Shown here: piece by piece, positions 11,051 to 22,577 of the stretch | Layout of the letters: each line of letters opens with the position of its first letter | Numbering within the stretch: the first letter of the stretch is position 1 | Assembly: GCA_009760855.2 (NCBI GenBank) | Contig: WPIO01000023.1 | Location: forward strand, 5,074,501 to 5,138,500 | Source: Cristatella mucedo | Taxonomy: Eukaryota > Bryozoa > Phylactolaemata > Cristatellidae | Direction of reading: 5' to 3' | DNA length: 64,000 bases | Notes under the pieces: model-generated | What the model saw: only the letters and a program-made list of their open reading frames with translations | Databases searched by the model: none | Told to the model about the DNA's origin: nothing | Program-made: the position numbers and the translations under genes

Positions 11051-11770
11051 CGTACTCGTAACCCACTGAAATAAATATTCAACCATCTGCCTTGCCGAGG
11101 TCGAAGGTAGGGAAGGAACAGACGTTGACTGCAGTACTATTAGCCTGGATAATGAATATTTTTTTAGCACCTTGCGCCAGTATTTTTTCCTAGCTAAATT
11201 CTTCAAGAGCTTCTTATTTGGGTTACGCTGAGAGCACCGCAAGTTTGTCACTCTTTCGCGAGACGCCAACTGGCGGCAATCGCTCGCAGCCGTGACAGCG
11301 AGGCAATCGAAATGGGACGGGTGCTTCAGAAGAAAGATAGTGTTGCAGCAAGCGTGCTAGTTTGGCGCGTACTCCTTGCACAAGCGCTCATTACACAGTT
11401 CACCTTTCGCACAGCGGTACTGGCAGGAATACTTTCCTGAATGCCTAGGTGAAGGATTTTCCCGTAATGCCGCCGGTATGAAACTCACGGCAATACATCC
11501 TGCTTGCGTTCCAGCCGTTATTAAAAAAGGCTTCTACCCACTTGCACTAAAGCAGCTGCAAAGTTGGTCGGGTTAAGCAGGAAAGTTAAGCGCAGAAAGA
11601 GGTCATACGTGGTCGATCGAGGCAGGGTGGAAGGGCAGCAAATGATAAAGGACTGCGCTTGCCTGCCTGGCGGAACTCCAGCAGTGCAAATCAGCGACTA
11701 TTTTATTAACAAGCTCTGAGTAAAAACGACATGGCTTATCGCATCGATCGCCGTCGTCGCTTCTCAATCG
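11051..11770. other. Spacer downstream of the lectin-like gene
   Basis: Short frames only. A 147-codon minus frame (10826-11269) overlaps LINE 3' UTR and is not credible as a gene. No clear poly(A) signal could be assigned to the lectin-like gene ending at 11773. Confidence 0.35.
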
Positions 11771-11772
11771 CC

Positions 11773-12008
11773 CTAGAAATTTGTGTAAACTCTGATCCAC
11801 GTTGCAGAGAACGTGCCCGCCGTTGGAAAGCCATTAAACTGGAAACTCATGTATTGACCATATAGGTTGACGGTGCAAAGGTAATACTCTCGTATTCCTC
11901 TCGTAAAGGCGCCGTCTTGGTACATGCACACCGGATTGATAAAGAATCCGTCGCTGCTCCTCGTAATATTGTTCCCTACTCTTACTTCCACGTTTTGGAA
12001 AGGAGTGC
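11773..12008 (-). CDS. F5/8C/fucolectin-like domain, last exon
   Basis: Minus-strand exon with a strong acceptor (an eight-T run, then CAACAG) before position 12008, ending in TAG at 11775-11773. It encodes 77 residues with FQNVEVRVGN, NPVCMYQDGAF, IREYYLC and LYGQYMSFQ, the spacing of the C-terminal half of fucolectin/discoidin-type galactose-binding domains (known family form: VEVRVGN, NP.C, C, GRYVS). It starts in phase 1, matching the donor phase of the exon at 14693-14885. Together they read through VCGYEIQSTG into TPFQNVEVRVGN without a break. Such proteins are typically secreted sugar-binding lectins; function here is inferred. The upstream signal-peptide exon was not found. Confidence 0.6.
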
Positions 12009-14692
12009 CTGTTGAAAAAAAATTCAAATCAATATTTAGTGGCGTCTTTAAGAAATCTTGCAAGCGGCACTGTAAGGCAGCGCTAGTACTGGAGGCAATA
12101 CACTTGTACTTCAATTAAGTGGGCAGCTTGTCTCTAGCTTGGTCCGGGAATAGGCAAGTGGTTTTACTAGAGAACCGACAGACACTCGCAAGCAGAAAAT
12201 TTGGCACGCTATCATGACAAAAGTTGGCCCTGCAAGCGTGTCTGCAGGCAGCGCCTGAGGACACAAGAACGGTGGTTCTTCAAAAAAGGGAAGTAACGTA
12301 TAGCTAACCTACATATGGAGTGTCAACTATAGCGGAAAACAGCTCAATGATGACTGTGGCTTGTGTGTACCTTTTCTGTGCTTGGTTTTTGCGCTAATTA
12401 CGAGAATCTCATAATCAAAGATAGATGCCTAAGAATTATGTCCATGCTAGTAGCTCCGGCAAAAAGAGCAAGCAAGAGTATACAAATTTCTGCAGTATAA
12501 ATAAAATGCAGCCGAGAACAGTGACATTAATTATGCATTTAAAATACATAAGGTCGAGGAAAGAATTCATACGCCGTATTAGGATAATTATTTTAATAAT
12601 AATTTTATGAGACAATTTTATGAATTTAAGAATGAATTAAAGAAAAACACGGCACACGAACATTTTTCTCGGCCTTATATATAACAATCTCTAGATTGAA
12701 GTATCTCTACGAAGGATTAAAGTGCGACTCTGTTGTTAGAATAGAAGCAGATGGTCTTTCACTACGATTAATGAAGTGACTAATAGGCTGGCGTTTCGCA
12801 TAGTTTCGGCCAATTTGCGAAGCAGGAAGGAAGATCTAGCCAGAACTCCTACCGCTAAGGAAGGTCCAAACTTAGAGGTGTAGATTATGGAAGCTGTGTT
12901 CTTATAACTCACAGTATAGAATGTAGCTCTAGATTAATGCTGGAAACTAGAAGAGGAGAATTGCTGCAAAATGAATATCTGAAGTACCCCGCAAATTGCT
13001 GGTACAATGGCGCTCAAGCAATTTTGCGGTATTTTTGGCATGCCTCCGAGAGATTTTGACTTCCCAGGAAGCCTGCCCATAAAATTAAATATTACAAATC
13101 TTTTGTTTAGTTATTTGAAAATTATCCTCCACTCGTTCAAGCATCCACGTGGAATTTTACCGTTGGCCATGGCGTCAAGTCTACTTTGGATCTACATCAG
13201 GAGGTCAAAAATGGAGCAGAGATTTACAGCGGAGGAGGATCGATGCGGATGGTCGGAGCGGAGGATCAGCGGGCGATCGACAGTGATTGCACTGTGTCCT
13301 CATTTCGGCTTTTGAAAGGCCTTAACTAGCTGCCCGGCGCATCAGCTACGAGACTGCTATACTCCTCCCGGTAGGAATCATTCGCCAGCAGAAACTTCTG
13401 GAAAACAGCAGACGTGAAATTAACTGAAGGAAAGTAAGATTTTTGAAATAGTCGGAGACATTCATTGGCAACGCAATGTTCTTTTCAAGCTGTTTGCACT
13501 TTAAAAGCCTCATAATGGCACTAAGATCTCGATTAAGTTAATAGTTCAGGGCGCCTGAAAGGTACGTTGAGAAGGTTTAAAAAATAATTAAATATAATTC
13601 ATTTGTATAGCGTCCCAAGAGAACTTAATCTCTATGCAGGCACTGCACGCATGCCACGGGGCTCGAGCCTACGACCTCGGTCATCAAATACAATTACCCC
13701 GACTTTGGTCGGGGCGAACGCATTAAACGCTGGGCCAAATCGGCACAGTTAGTTTGTTATCAAAAAGGCCATTCACGTCGATTCACTTCCACTAATATGC
13801 TCACTGCTGGCCGACGAGATTTATCGAGAACGTAGCCGGATTCTGTAAAAGTGTGTACCACGGCAGGTTCCGGCCTTTTATTGCCGAACATCGTCATCAA
13901 GGACTTAGAACCAGTGGCTTACAGCTCAAACGGCTAGCTTCAAAGAGAGCTATGAAGAAAAAGCGCCAGCCATACATGCAGGAGACATTTGTACTCGCAA
14001 GTCACTTTAATCTCTAAGCAGCTTCATGTGCGCTGCCGCTAGCTCGGGCGGGTGCTGGTGGGATTTTACTACTGTGCAACCGCGCTCCTCAGCCGCAAGC
14101 CAACCTAAGTCTAGCTGAGGTTAAAATGAGCTGAACTATCGGATTGAAAGACGAGCATAGCGGTTGCGCTTTGGACCAGCAGGTTCCAGATAGCACTTGT
14201 TGTCAGCCCTGCCAGAGCCGCGCTACTCTACTTATTACATGGTTCCACTAAGAATGCATCGACACTCTTAGAATATCGAAACATTTTCATAGGATCAGCT
14301 TACTCAGATTTAACACTCGAGATTAAAGGCTGATTAGATCTTCCCTATTAATGTGAAACTTCGCATATACGCATCTCGTCATATGGCTGCTCTATGGTGA
14401 GTAGCTTCACATTCGTTGGCACCGTTTCAGGATATGCTTGTCAGCCTCCAAGCCGGCCTCCGAGCCGGCTATATGAAAGGCTAAAGCGCACAGTTCTACT
14501 AGTATTGAGGCTATTAAACACCCGGGCTTTCCTGTCAAATGAAAACTGCCGACGTTACACTTATACCGTTAACGCAGGCCGTGTCAAAGTGATCATCGCT
14601 GCTGGAAATAATAACCGTACGCGTGCTCTCTGCAAAATCGCCAAGCACGGGTTTTCTCGAAGCGCCAGCATGCAAATTCTGGCCTGACTCAC
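12009..14692 (-). other. Intron of the lectin-like gene
   Basis: On the minus strand it opens with GTGAGT (complement of 14692-14687) and closes with AG (12010-12009). It contains a SINE1 copy (13588-13757). The plus-strand ORFs inside it (60-102 codons) have no domain. The rest is unremarkable AT-moderate sequence. Confidence 0.55.
13588..13757 (-). mobile_element. tRNA-derived SINE1 copy
   Basis: On the minus strand: a tRNA-like head with a diverged A box (TTTGGCCCAGCG), a GC-rich loop, and the B-box-like AGGCTCGAGCC. It is followed by a body whose end reads like the LINE family A 3' terminus (GAGATTAAGTTCTC, then an ATACAAATGAATTATA tail). Sister copies lie at 19.86, 29.42 and 46.81 kb, all in the same orientation. 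Confidence 0.8.
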
Positions 14693-14885
14693 CGGTAGAC
14701 TGAATCTCGTATCCGCATACGGTCGTGGGTGATCCGAAGTTTATATAGAGCCATGGCGTTGGGTCTGACACTGTCCAGTTCGACACTGTCCAAGGAGCTG
14801 ATTTCGACATACTTGGGCTTGTCGTGTAATTCTTCCCTGGTAGAACATGACAAACCAAATCAGAGCCGCAATCGCTGCTGGCCGA
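14693..14885 (-). CDS. F5/8C/fucolectin-like domain, upstream exon
   Basis: Minus-strand exon that most simply begins after the AG at 14887-14886 and ends at a perfect donor (ACCG|GTGAGT, exon end at 14693). It reads 64 codons plus one base. The visible motif is PWLYINFGSPTTVCGYEIQ, which fits the W...dP.PWLqvDLg..~.V.g.. core of F5/8C and fucolectin domains. The acceptor choice is forced because the alternative AG at 14895 would add in-frame stops. Phase 1 at the donor matches the downstream exon. Where the protein begins is unknown, and LINE debris occupies the next 700 bp upstream. Confidence 0.5.
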
Positions 14886-16608
14886 CTAAGCCTACTGGAC
14901 AGCCAAAATGACCACCAGCGCACAAGCAAGCCAGCAGTACCGGATATGAGATTTCTACCATACCCATTTAAGAGTCAAGCACGTAGTATTGCTATCTGGT
15001 GAAGTGGTCACTCGTGCATAAGGGTCGTCTGCTAAAAAAATGCTCTAATGCTTTAGTTCTGGCTTGGCCGCAATTCACCTCCACACAAGTGACGGCCCAT
15101 GCTCAGCGGTTTAAGCTCCACGGGATACATTTGTCCCTCTTTCAAAATTCACCTAATGTATCTCTGTCAGTAACTTCACGAAACCACAAAGTTAAGTCTG
15201 AATTCAGCGAGTGTTGGGCTGGAGGGTTTTCTGCAGAGAAGTCAAGGCTCGAAGACGAGGCTTTCTGTGCTCCTACTTTAGCCAAGTGAATTCGTCTCGT
15301 CTGCTAAAGCAGTTAGTGAGAAGCAGGAAGCTTGAAAGCCGGAAGTAGCAGCGGCTGGACGGCTGGAAAGGATGTGCCCAAGTCGGCAGCACGAGAGAAT
15401 ATCTACGAACGTCACATTCGGCCAACCTGTTAACTGCTGTTCCGGAAAGCCACCGCCACATAGAATCTGCTATGCCGATCCTGCGCAGACTTACTAACAT
15501 AGCCAAAAAATAGCATAGCGGGGCTGGAGCCGGTAGTCCTTACATAGGCTGTGCTAGCTTTAGCGTGAGCAAGTCTGGATGAAAATGAGCTGTCTAAATC
15601 CTGCAAACGGGGCTGCCGAAGCATTATTATTAGTCGCTAGTCCTATGAAAAAGAGTGGCATACATTACATCTGAAGTACGGTGTTTATTGTATTCAGACA
15701 GCTTCTGAATCTGATTGTCTAAAGTGAAGGCAAAACATAAGGAATTTTGTCGCAGCAGGTGGTGGAGTCTCGGGCTCAGAGTAAGAAGACTCGCTTCAAG
15801 GCAGGGCTATGCGGTTGCTTACGGCTGGAACCGAAACTTGAAGAGTTTGCGGCTGGGTATGCAGGAGTAGCCACTGCCGAGTACTATTGTTTCGTACATA
15901 TTTTTATATTGAATTTAAATTCTGTTTCAGCTAAAAGAGAAATTGTCTACACAAATTGGTCAATATAGGACCTAGCTAGGCTTGCTCGAGAAATGCGAGT
16001 TTCCGTCGATCTGTTTCCATGTCATACGCTGGTCGGAAATCACAATGCCTAGGAATCTGAAGTCAATTTTTTCATACGAAGAAGCTGAGTGCTCAAACTA
16101 TAGCTCGTAAATATTGACTTCGGAAATTTAAAAGAGCTACCTAATTGCTCTCCCAGGGTTCATGATAGCGATACGAAAATTCTCTGTGAGTTTACACGAT
16201 TTGGAAATATTTTTTTAGCTTTCAGTTCAATTTTTTCTGCCATTTAATTATTTGCTGTCATCAACTGAGATTTTATTGAATTTATTACCCATAGTCAAAT
16301 TTCCATCAGAAGAACAAAATATTATTCCGAAATTATTAAACCTATACTTATTAATCATATCTAGATGGTCGCTAATGACTTGCAGCTCATTATTTTTTAT
16401 CAATTCTTTGTCTTAAAAATTAGAAAGCTTTTTAAATTTATATAGTTATACCTATAATTATTTGCTGAATAGAGTAACGCTTGATATACATTTTGAGTCA
16501 TCACAGTTCGCCTTGACGAAACTGACCAAATTTATTTGCAGCGAATACTTTTTGTAATTAACCATATCTTGTGCATATTGAAAATAAGCAATGCTAATTC
16601 TCAGCAGT
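14886..16608. other. Spacer with weak LINE family B traces
   Basis: Around 15315-15390 a minus-strand similarity to the family B 3' region can be seen (AGTAGCAGC, GGATGTGCC, GTCGGCAG). Otherwise there are short, domainless frames and an AT-rich stretch at 16060-16600. Confidence 0.35.
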
Positions 16609-16677
16609 GATTTTATGTAATGTAATGTAAGGCATCTCCGTCTGTAACTCCACAAAGTCATAAAGACCATGTGGGTG

Positions 16678-17802
16678 TTACGCAGGCGAGTTTTGTATAG
16701 CGCACTCACAGCCTAAGCGGCTTTCGGTACGCATTCGGTAGCCAACCGACTTCGTCTCACGCAACAAAAAGAAAGTGGGAAGCATAGCAGAGTCAGGAGA
16801 GCAGTTGAGATAGTGAGTAGCATAGAAGTAGCAGCTCAGGACCGCTGAAGAGGATGTGCCATAGTCGGCAGTAGGAGAGTAGTTGTCGTTGCGTAAGAAT
16901 TGTGGAAACGAGTTCCACAGTCTAGGACCTGCAGAGCTAAAGCTTCTGTCGCCAATTGTCTTTAAGCGGAGGAATGGGACAGCTAATTTATTGTCCACAC
17001 AGGACCTGAGGGTGCGAACAGGCTGAAACTGATGCAGCAGTTCAGCTAGGTACGAAGGAGCCAAGCCGTGGCGGGCCTTGTGGGTCAGCGTAAGAACTTT
17101 GCTCTGTATCCTTTGCTCAACCGGCAACCATCCTAGCTCTTTCAGCAAAGGTAACACGTGCTCGAACCGCTGGGACTTGAAGACTAGCCTTGCAGCCATA
17201 TTCATTGTCCGCTGCAGTGGCATAATAGCTTTCTTTGGCAGCCCAGCCAAAAGGGAATTACAATAATCAAGCCGAGACAGAACTAAAGAGCTAGTTAAAT
17301 CTTTTACAAGCCACTGTGGGAGACTCCTAATCTTGGATAGGGATCGGATGTGATGGCTAGCTGTAGAGGCAGTCTTCTGAATGAAGCTTTTGAAATTGAG
17401 GCAGCTGTCGAACACGACACCTAAATTTCGAGCACGTGGTGTTGGTCGCGCAACAGCATCCCCTATTAGAACAGCAAAGCTTTTTAATCCAGCCACACGC
17501 TTAGGGTTTCCTATGAGTAGCAGTTCGGTTTTATCATCATTTAATTTCAGGAAGTTTTCCGACATCCAGGATCGAATATCGGCAAGGCAAGCATTCAGTT
17601 TCTCAGTTGCCGCAGCAGATTCCGACGGTTTGAATGACAAATACAACTGAGTATCGTCAGCATAGAAGTGATATCCTATTCCATGTGCCTTAATCACTTT
17701 TCCCAGAGGTTGTGTATTAATGGAGAACAGCAAGGGACCAAGTACAGACGCTTGAGGGACTCCACAGGTGACCCTTCTCGTGTCTGAGACCTGACCCCAC
17801 AC
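16678..17802 (-). pseudogene. Family B reverse transcriptase, C-terminal segment
   Basis: A 370-codon minus-strand frame containing motif B ([14 protein letters not shown], with QAS where QGS is usual), the catalytic [26 protein letters not shown] and the thumb region with [15 protein letters not shown] and WLPVEQRI. It continues into a long C-terminus ending QNSPA. The upstream palm segment is in another frame, so it cannot be translated as one protein. Confidence 0.85.
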
Positions 17803-18053
17803 GACACAGATTGAACACGATCAGACAAGTAGGATTTAAACCACGCCAGTGCTTCGTCTGCCAGACCGATCGTTGTTCTCAATCGTTCAAGCAGAACTTC
17901 GTGATCAATGGTGTAAAAGGCAGCAGACAGATCTAGCAGAACTAGGGCAGTGACATTCCCGTCGTCGTTGCCACGTAGAATGTCATTGTTAACACGGAGA
18001 TCAGTTTCAGTAGAGTGCTGCCACTTGAACCCTAATTGAAATGTTTCTGACAT
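17694..18053 (-). pseudogene. Family B reverse transcriptase, motif A segment
   Basis: A minus-strand frame carrying FQLGFKWQHSTETDLRV and motif A as LVLLDLSAAFYTIDHEVLL. The usually conserved second Asp of AFDT has become Tyr. Reading should pass near 17800 into the following segment but needs a frameshift. It is also frameshifted from NYRPVSRLPFLSKILEK upstream near 18070. This is a decayed copy. Confidence 0.8.
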
Positions 18054-18589
18054 TCCATTATTTTCAATATGTTCAACCAGCTGGTAGCAACAAATTTTTC
18101 AAGAATCTTTGATAAGAACGGAAGACGGGAAACTGGGCGATAGTTTGCTAGGACCTCTGTGTCTAATCCAGGCTTTTTAAGAATAGGTCTAACGATTGCC
18201 GATTTGAAGGACTTGGGGACGACCCCTCTTCCAAAAGAAGCATTAAAAATCTTGGTTACGGCAGGGCTAAGTTGGTCTGCTAGTGAAGACCACAGAGATG
18301 AAGGTTTTTACCGTGGAGCCAAAGGCACGGGTCTTCAAAAAACCTCCCTGAGACTGTCAAAAGTTGTATTTAACGCCTCTCACAGCTCGCTCGCCTGTTT
18401 ATCGCCAGCAAGTTTTAGTATCTGGCAGTATACGTTGAAATTCCTTAAGCATTCAAAAAACCAATGATATCTACCAATCAATACTTTATTATAATCTTTA
18501 AATTATATAAGCGCATATCAATAAGAAGTATAGCCTAATTAAACCAAAACCCATCAATCGTCGTGCCAGGTAGAACTTGACCACACATG

Positions 18590-19100
18590 ACTGGACTATG
18601 GACACGGGACTATGTGATGTTACACTGGCGAGTTTCCTATTGCCCACCGAAAACCTAAGAGGCTTTCGGTGCGCATTTGGGAGCCAGCAGACTCTATATC
18701 ACGCACCAGAGTGACTGTAGGAACCACAGCTGAGTCATGAGGGCAGTCTGGGAAGTGAGTAAGTATCGTGGAAGCAGAAGCTCAAAACAGCTGGTAAAGA
18801 AGTGGGCCTAGTTGGGAGCAGAAGAGACTGTGTCGTTTCCTAAAAATCGTAGAACTCAGTAGACAGGGTAGGAGACCTGCAGAAGAAAAGCTTCTGCTGT
18901 CGAACACGATAATCGAGTGAAAGAATGGAAGATTGGCTAATCTATTTTACCGGATGACCTGATGGCACGCGGAGGCTAAAACCGATGCGGCAGTGAGGCT
19001 AGGCGGGAAGGAATTAAACCGTGGCAGGTCTCGTCGCCTGAGTAAGAAGCTGGCTCAGTGCCCATTGATCTACAGTTAGCCATCGCAGCTATTCATCAAA
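18590..19100 (-). mobile_element. LINE family B 3' fragment (old)
   Basis: Minus-strand similarity to the family B 3' end: GTTACAC...GCGAGTTT, AAGAGGCTTTCGGT, GAGTCATGAGG and the following RT C-terminal region, with many substitutions. Confidence 0.6.
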
Positions 19101-19237
19101 GGAAACACGCGGCAGAATTTCTCCAATTTTTAACAACCAGCCTAGTAGCATTATAAATCAACATCTGTGGAGAATCAGTGGCTTTTTTGACTTAACGCCA
19201 AAATAAAGTTTCACTAGTGCAGTTCAGAGGTGATAAT

Positions 19238-19460
19238 AATCATATTAATATATTTGACAGATTGCCTTCAGAGAACTCAATCTCTCTATAGGCACTTTAA
19301 GTTTGTTGCAAAAGAAGAATGATCGAATGGTTAGTGGTAGCTTACTCAATATACAACAAGAATAACATAGTTAGGGGTGACATGCACATGGGCAGCATGC
19401 AAGTATGGTTAGTGGCAGTATGCACAGTGATAGCACGCATAAGCACGTAAAATTCGAATC
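19238..19460 (-). mobile_element. LINE family A 3' fragment
   Basis: An AAT-rich tail, a degraded terminal hairpin (GCCTTCAGAGAACTC...TAGGCACTTTA) and the family A 3' UTR words (GGTTAGTGGTAG, GTTAGGGGTGACATGCAC, GCATGCAAGTATGG), minus orientation. Confidence 0.8.
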
Positions 19461-20160
19461 GCGTAACAAAGGAGCTGATAAGATCTTTAGCTAGCCAGCG
19501 GAGTAGGCAGCTCCTAAATCCCCCGGATAAGGATCGAACATGATGTCTAGCTGTGGAAGCGGTCTTATGAACGAAACTGTTAACGTCGTCTTCAAAAAAA
19601 GACTCCTAAGTTACCAACATTTAGTGACGATCGTACAACGGCGTCACTAGTTAGCACGGTAAACTCAAATTATAGCAAAGTTAGCAAGTTACTTAAATTA
19701 ATGTTAGTAAATTCAAAGTTAGAAAGGGATATTCTTACTCTAGCCTCGTGTATGGGATAAATCCTATGAAAAAACGTCAATTTCTCACTGTTCAGCATAA
19801 AGAATTTGACTGATATCAAGGGTAGAATGTCTGAAAAGCCGGCATTCTGCTTAAAAAATATAATTCATTTATATAGCGCCATAATAGAACTTAATCTCTA
19901 TTCAGGCGCTTCACACACGCCATAAGGCTCGAGCCCATGACCTCGGCCAGGCCTTGGTAGGGGCGAGCACCTTAACCACTGGGCCAAACCAACGGTCGCC
20001 ACAGCTGATTCAGATGGCTCAGTTGACAAGTGCAGCTGTGGGTATCGTTGGTATAAAAATGATAGCTGACCTCGTCGTAGGTCGCGTATCACTTTTCCGG
20101 GATGCTTTTAATTAACGGAGAACATCAAAAGTTAAGAACTCATTCGCGTCGAACTCAACA
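19461..20160 (-). mobile_element. Decayed LINE family B RT with nested SINE1
   Basis: 19465-19650 parallels the family B RT region at 17280-17420 (GGATCGAACATGATGTCTAGCTG block). 20005-20130 parallels 17610-17730 (the YADD region). The SINE1 copy at 19858-20004 separates them, so the SINE inserted into an existing LINE. Confidence 0.65.
19858..20004 (-). mobile_element. tRNA-derived SINE1 copy
   Basis: The best-preserved SINE1. On the minus strand it has an A box TGGCCCAGTGG followed by TTAAGG, and a B box GGGCTCGAGCC about 45 nt later. The tail reads GAAGCGCCTGAATAGAGATTAAG, then a GCGCTATATAAATGAATTATA end. The head is typical of tRNA-derived pol III promoters. Confidence 0.85.
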
Positions 20161-20164
20161 GGTG

Positions 20165-22100
20165 ACTGGCTGACTGAATGAGGCACGGATGCACGCGATT
20201 GGACAATTTGGCCGCAAGCGACACCAGAGGCCAGAATTATTTGCAGTCAGCCTGCTGAGACTAGTAATGCAGAATAGTGTATAAGTCTCTGAGAGCAAGC
20301 AACGAGCCAAAAATATCCTTGCAGCAGCATAATGTGCACACAGTGAGTGAATCTTGTCACCTCGAAGGCTAACTACGATGCCAAGCAATACAATAATCAA
20401 GTCGTGAACGCGATTCCAGAGCGATGACAATCCAAAGTAAATGAGCAGAGGGAATAACCCGTGGTGTAAACGGTAGTCCGGCGAAAGCATACGACGTCGC
20501 ATGCATTTCGTTTCCGCATTCTCCTCGAGTGAAAAAATTTCAAGCGCATTTTGCCAAGCCTCACACTCACACGAGCGTGCTCAAGCATACACACCCACCC
20601 AGCCACCCACCAACACACGCGCGCACGCACACACAAAAAGTGTCTGCTAAGCAATAGGAAATCTCTGGAAGGTAGCCTCCTACAACCCCTCGGTGACCGT
20701 TACCGCTCCTAGCCCTCTTGGACACTCGACCGCTCTTAAGAACCGCTAGCGGGAGGTAGTCACCAAGTTAGAACCACCAGATCTTGAAAAAATTTCCAAT
20801 GCCCTATCACACAATGTAGCATCGTACAGTGAGCGCCCGGCCGTGGAATTGGGCAGTTGAGCCGGACACGGCTCCGATCAGCTAATCGGCGTCGCTTCGG
20901 CTCAGTGCAATGTCTTTGGAGGGCGTGGCCGGGGCGTGGCCGGGGCGTGGCCGGGGCGTGGCCGTTTGACCTTGGGCACCTTCGCGAACATTGATATTCG
21001 AAGACCAACTCAATATACTCAGCGTGAGCACAGCAGACGCATTTGCTGGCATTTGGAGTGCCTCTTTCTCGGGTTCTGCGTGGTCAAGCTACATTCCCAT
21101 TGCTGATCGCACACGATGGAAGCGCTGCTGCTTTTTTGTAATTACTAGTACTCACTACTGATGTCTCAGACGTCTCAGATATCTTCCAGGCTATCTAGCC
21201 AAGCCCTTGTCAATTTCGTATCGCTTCAGTGCGGAATTGTAAAGCTCTTTTCTGCTAGTATGCTAGTATTGTACATTCGATCTTGGGAGTCGATTTCTTC
21301 GAGCGCCTACATACATTGGTCACGGACAAGCTATCGCTGGGATTTCTTATTGGAATTTTGAAGCATTCCATAAAATTCAATCTCAACTGGAACGAGATTT
21401 TCTGCACAGTAACTTTAGTTTCCGTGACGAATACTAACATTCTTGTATAAATACCTTACATTTTAAATGTTATTCAAGTGCTCTTTCTTCACGTCTAGTC
21501 GACTCTGCTCCGTGGAAGCGTACTTCTGATTGCATAGAAGTACTGCACTAACTCTTGCGATGGATCACGTTCCATTTTACTATTGACTGTAGTACAGGCG
21601 ACGAAGATTCCAGAAGGTGCTAACTATCAAACGTTGCAATATTGGACATCTTGCATTGCATTAGTCAATCGTAGAATGCCTTTCGCAATCATGGTGTATT
21701 TACCTGCTTCAATTGATTGCCATAGGTTGCAGGTAAATCGGGAAAGTCGGTCGCAGGTGACTAAAAAGAAAAAAGCATGCGAGTGATAAAACACTTGTCG
21801 CGAAGCCTGTCACTTTCGCATCACGCTGAAGCCTTCGCTCGCCATTCCAGTTACGCGCTCCAGTCAATGCTCAGCAGCAGCAGCCTGCACAACCTATCGA
21901 CGGAAGTAGTTGCCTCGAGCCAAATTAATGAAGCGGTAGCGGCCAGGGCAATTCTAGCGATTCTTGCACATGCTCGCGCACGGGCGTGCTAGAAGAAGGC
22001 GGCATTCCCTTTCGTTTGGCGAGGCTGAAAAGAAGAGCGCTTTTGCAGCGCTGAAGAGTGTTAGCTATCCATCTATGATCCGGTGACTACTGGCCACATG
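20165..22100. other. Spacer
   Basis: 20370-20460 has weak LINE-like similarity (ACAATAATCAAG block, minus). Short ORFs lack domains. 20570-20640 is rich in CA/ACAC. No gene was recognised apart from the entries listed separately. Confidence 0.4.
20914..20965. repeat. GGGGCGTGGCC tandem (GC-box/KLF-like)
   Basis: About four tandem copies of an 11-bp unit GGGGCGTGGCC. Each contains a CACCC/GC-box-type core on the minus strand (GGCCACGCCCC). It may be a cluster of Sp1/KLF sites or a short minisatellite. Confidence 0.8.
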
Positions 22101-22119
22101 CTTACTTTTCTTGAGACTC

Positions 22120-22180
22120 TTCTCCTATACTCGCGTGGGGGGCCGCCATGTACGTCACCGTCACGTGCTGCTTAGCCTAG
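22120..22180. promoter_or_regulatory. Candidate promoter motifs (YY1-like, E-box)
   Basis: GCCGCCATGTACG (a YY1-type ACATGGCGGC on the minus strand) is followed by TCACGTGC, a CACGTG E-box. No transcript can be tied to it. The 98-codon minus frame starting at 22502 has a donor-like ACAG|GTAGGC but no recognised product. Confidence 0.25.
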
Positions 22181-22205
22181 GGGCGAGGCACTCGCATCCT
22201 TCAGT

Positions 22206-22502
22206 TCAGGCAGGCAAGGTCGCCAAGGTCGCGCTCATCCTGCGGCTTTCCTTCTTTGCACGGTTGCTGCATTTTGAAACCTGAGCGCTGGCGGACGTCG
22301 ATGCTGTCAGAGCGTCAGACGGCCAAGCCGTGCAACGAGAGGGAGGCCTACCTGTTTGGCGCTTGGCCAAGTGGCCAGTCTTGCTCTCAGCGGCGATATC
22401 TTTTGTACTGGCTGAAGTCAGCATTGCCGCCGCCCATAGTATCGAAAGTACGAACCGTCTGCATGTAAGGCTCGAAGGCTTCAGCAACGACATGGCGAGC
22501 AT
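22206..22502 (-). CDS. Small hypothetical ORF, possibly a first exon
   Basis: A 98-codon ATG-initiated minus frame. The first 35 residues include a basic segment and a hydrophobic run (FVLSILWAAAMLTSA) that could act as a signal peptide or anchor. A donor-like ACAG|GTAGGC falls after about codon 52, so only the first half may be coding. No homologue is recognised and the opposite strand is open too, so the call is weak. Confidence 0.2.
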   Translation of the reverse strand: MLAMSLLKPSSLTCRRFVLSILWAAAMLTSASTKDIAAESKTGHLAKRQTGRPPSRCTAWPSDALTASTSASAQVSKCSNRAKKESRRMSATLATLPA

Positions 22503-22577
22503 TGAAGACCCGCGAGCGCCAGCCAGGAGACCTCGCTACAGAAATCGAATCTCCGCATTACATTATGTAAGGAAGTA

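Larger units (their letters stand above)
16609..18470 (-). mobile_element. LINE family B, 5'-truncated, frameshifted
   Basis: A minus-strand L2/CR1-like LINE. The RT reads from ADQLSPAVTKIF and NYRPVSRLPFLSKILEK (about 18290-18090) through the palm motifs and the C-terminal region to a stop near 16678, then a short 3' UTR and a pentamer tail (ACATT repeats, 16609-16630). It differs from family A in sequence and tail unit. The frame shifts near 18090-18060 and 17800 show that it is dead. Confidence 0.88.
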
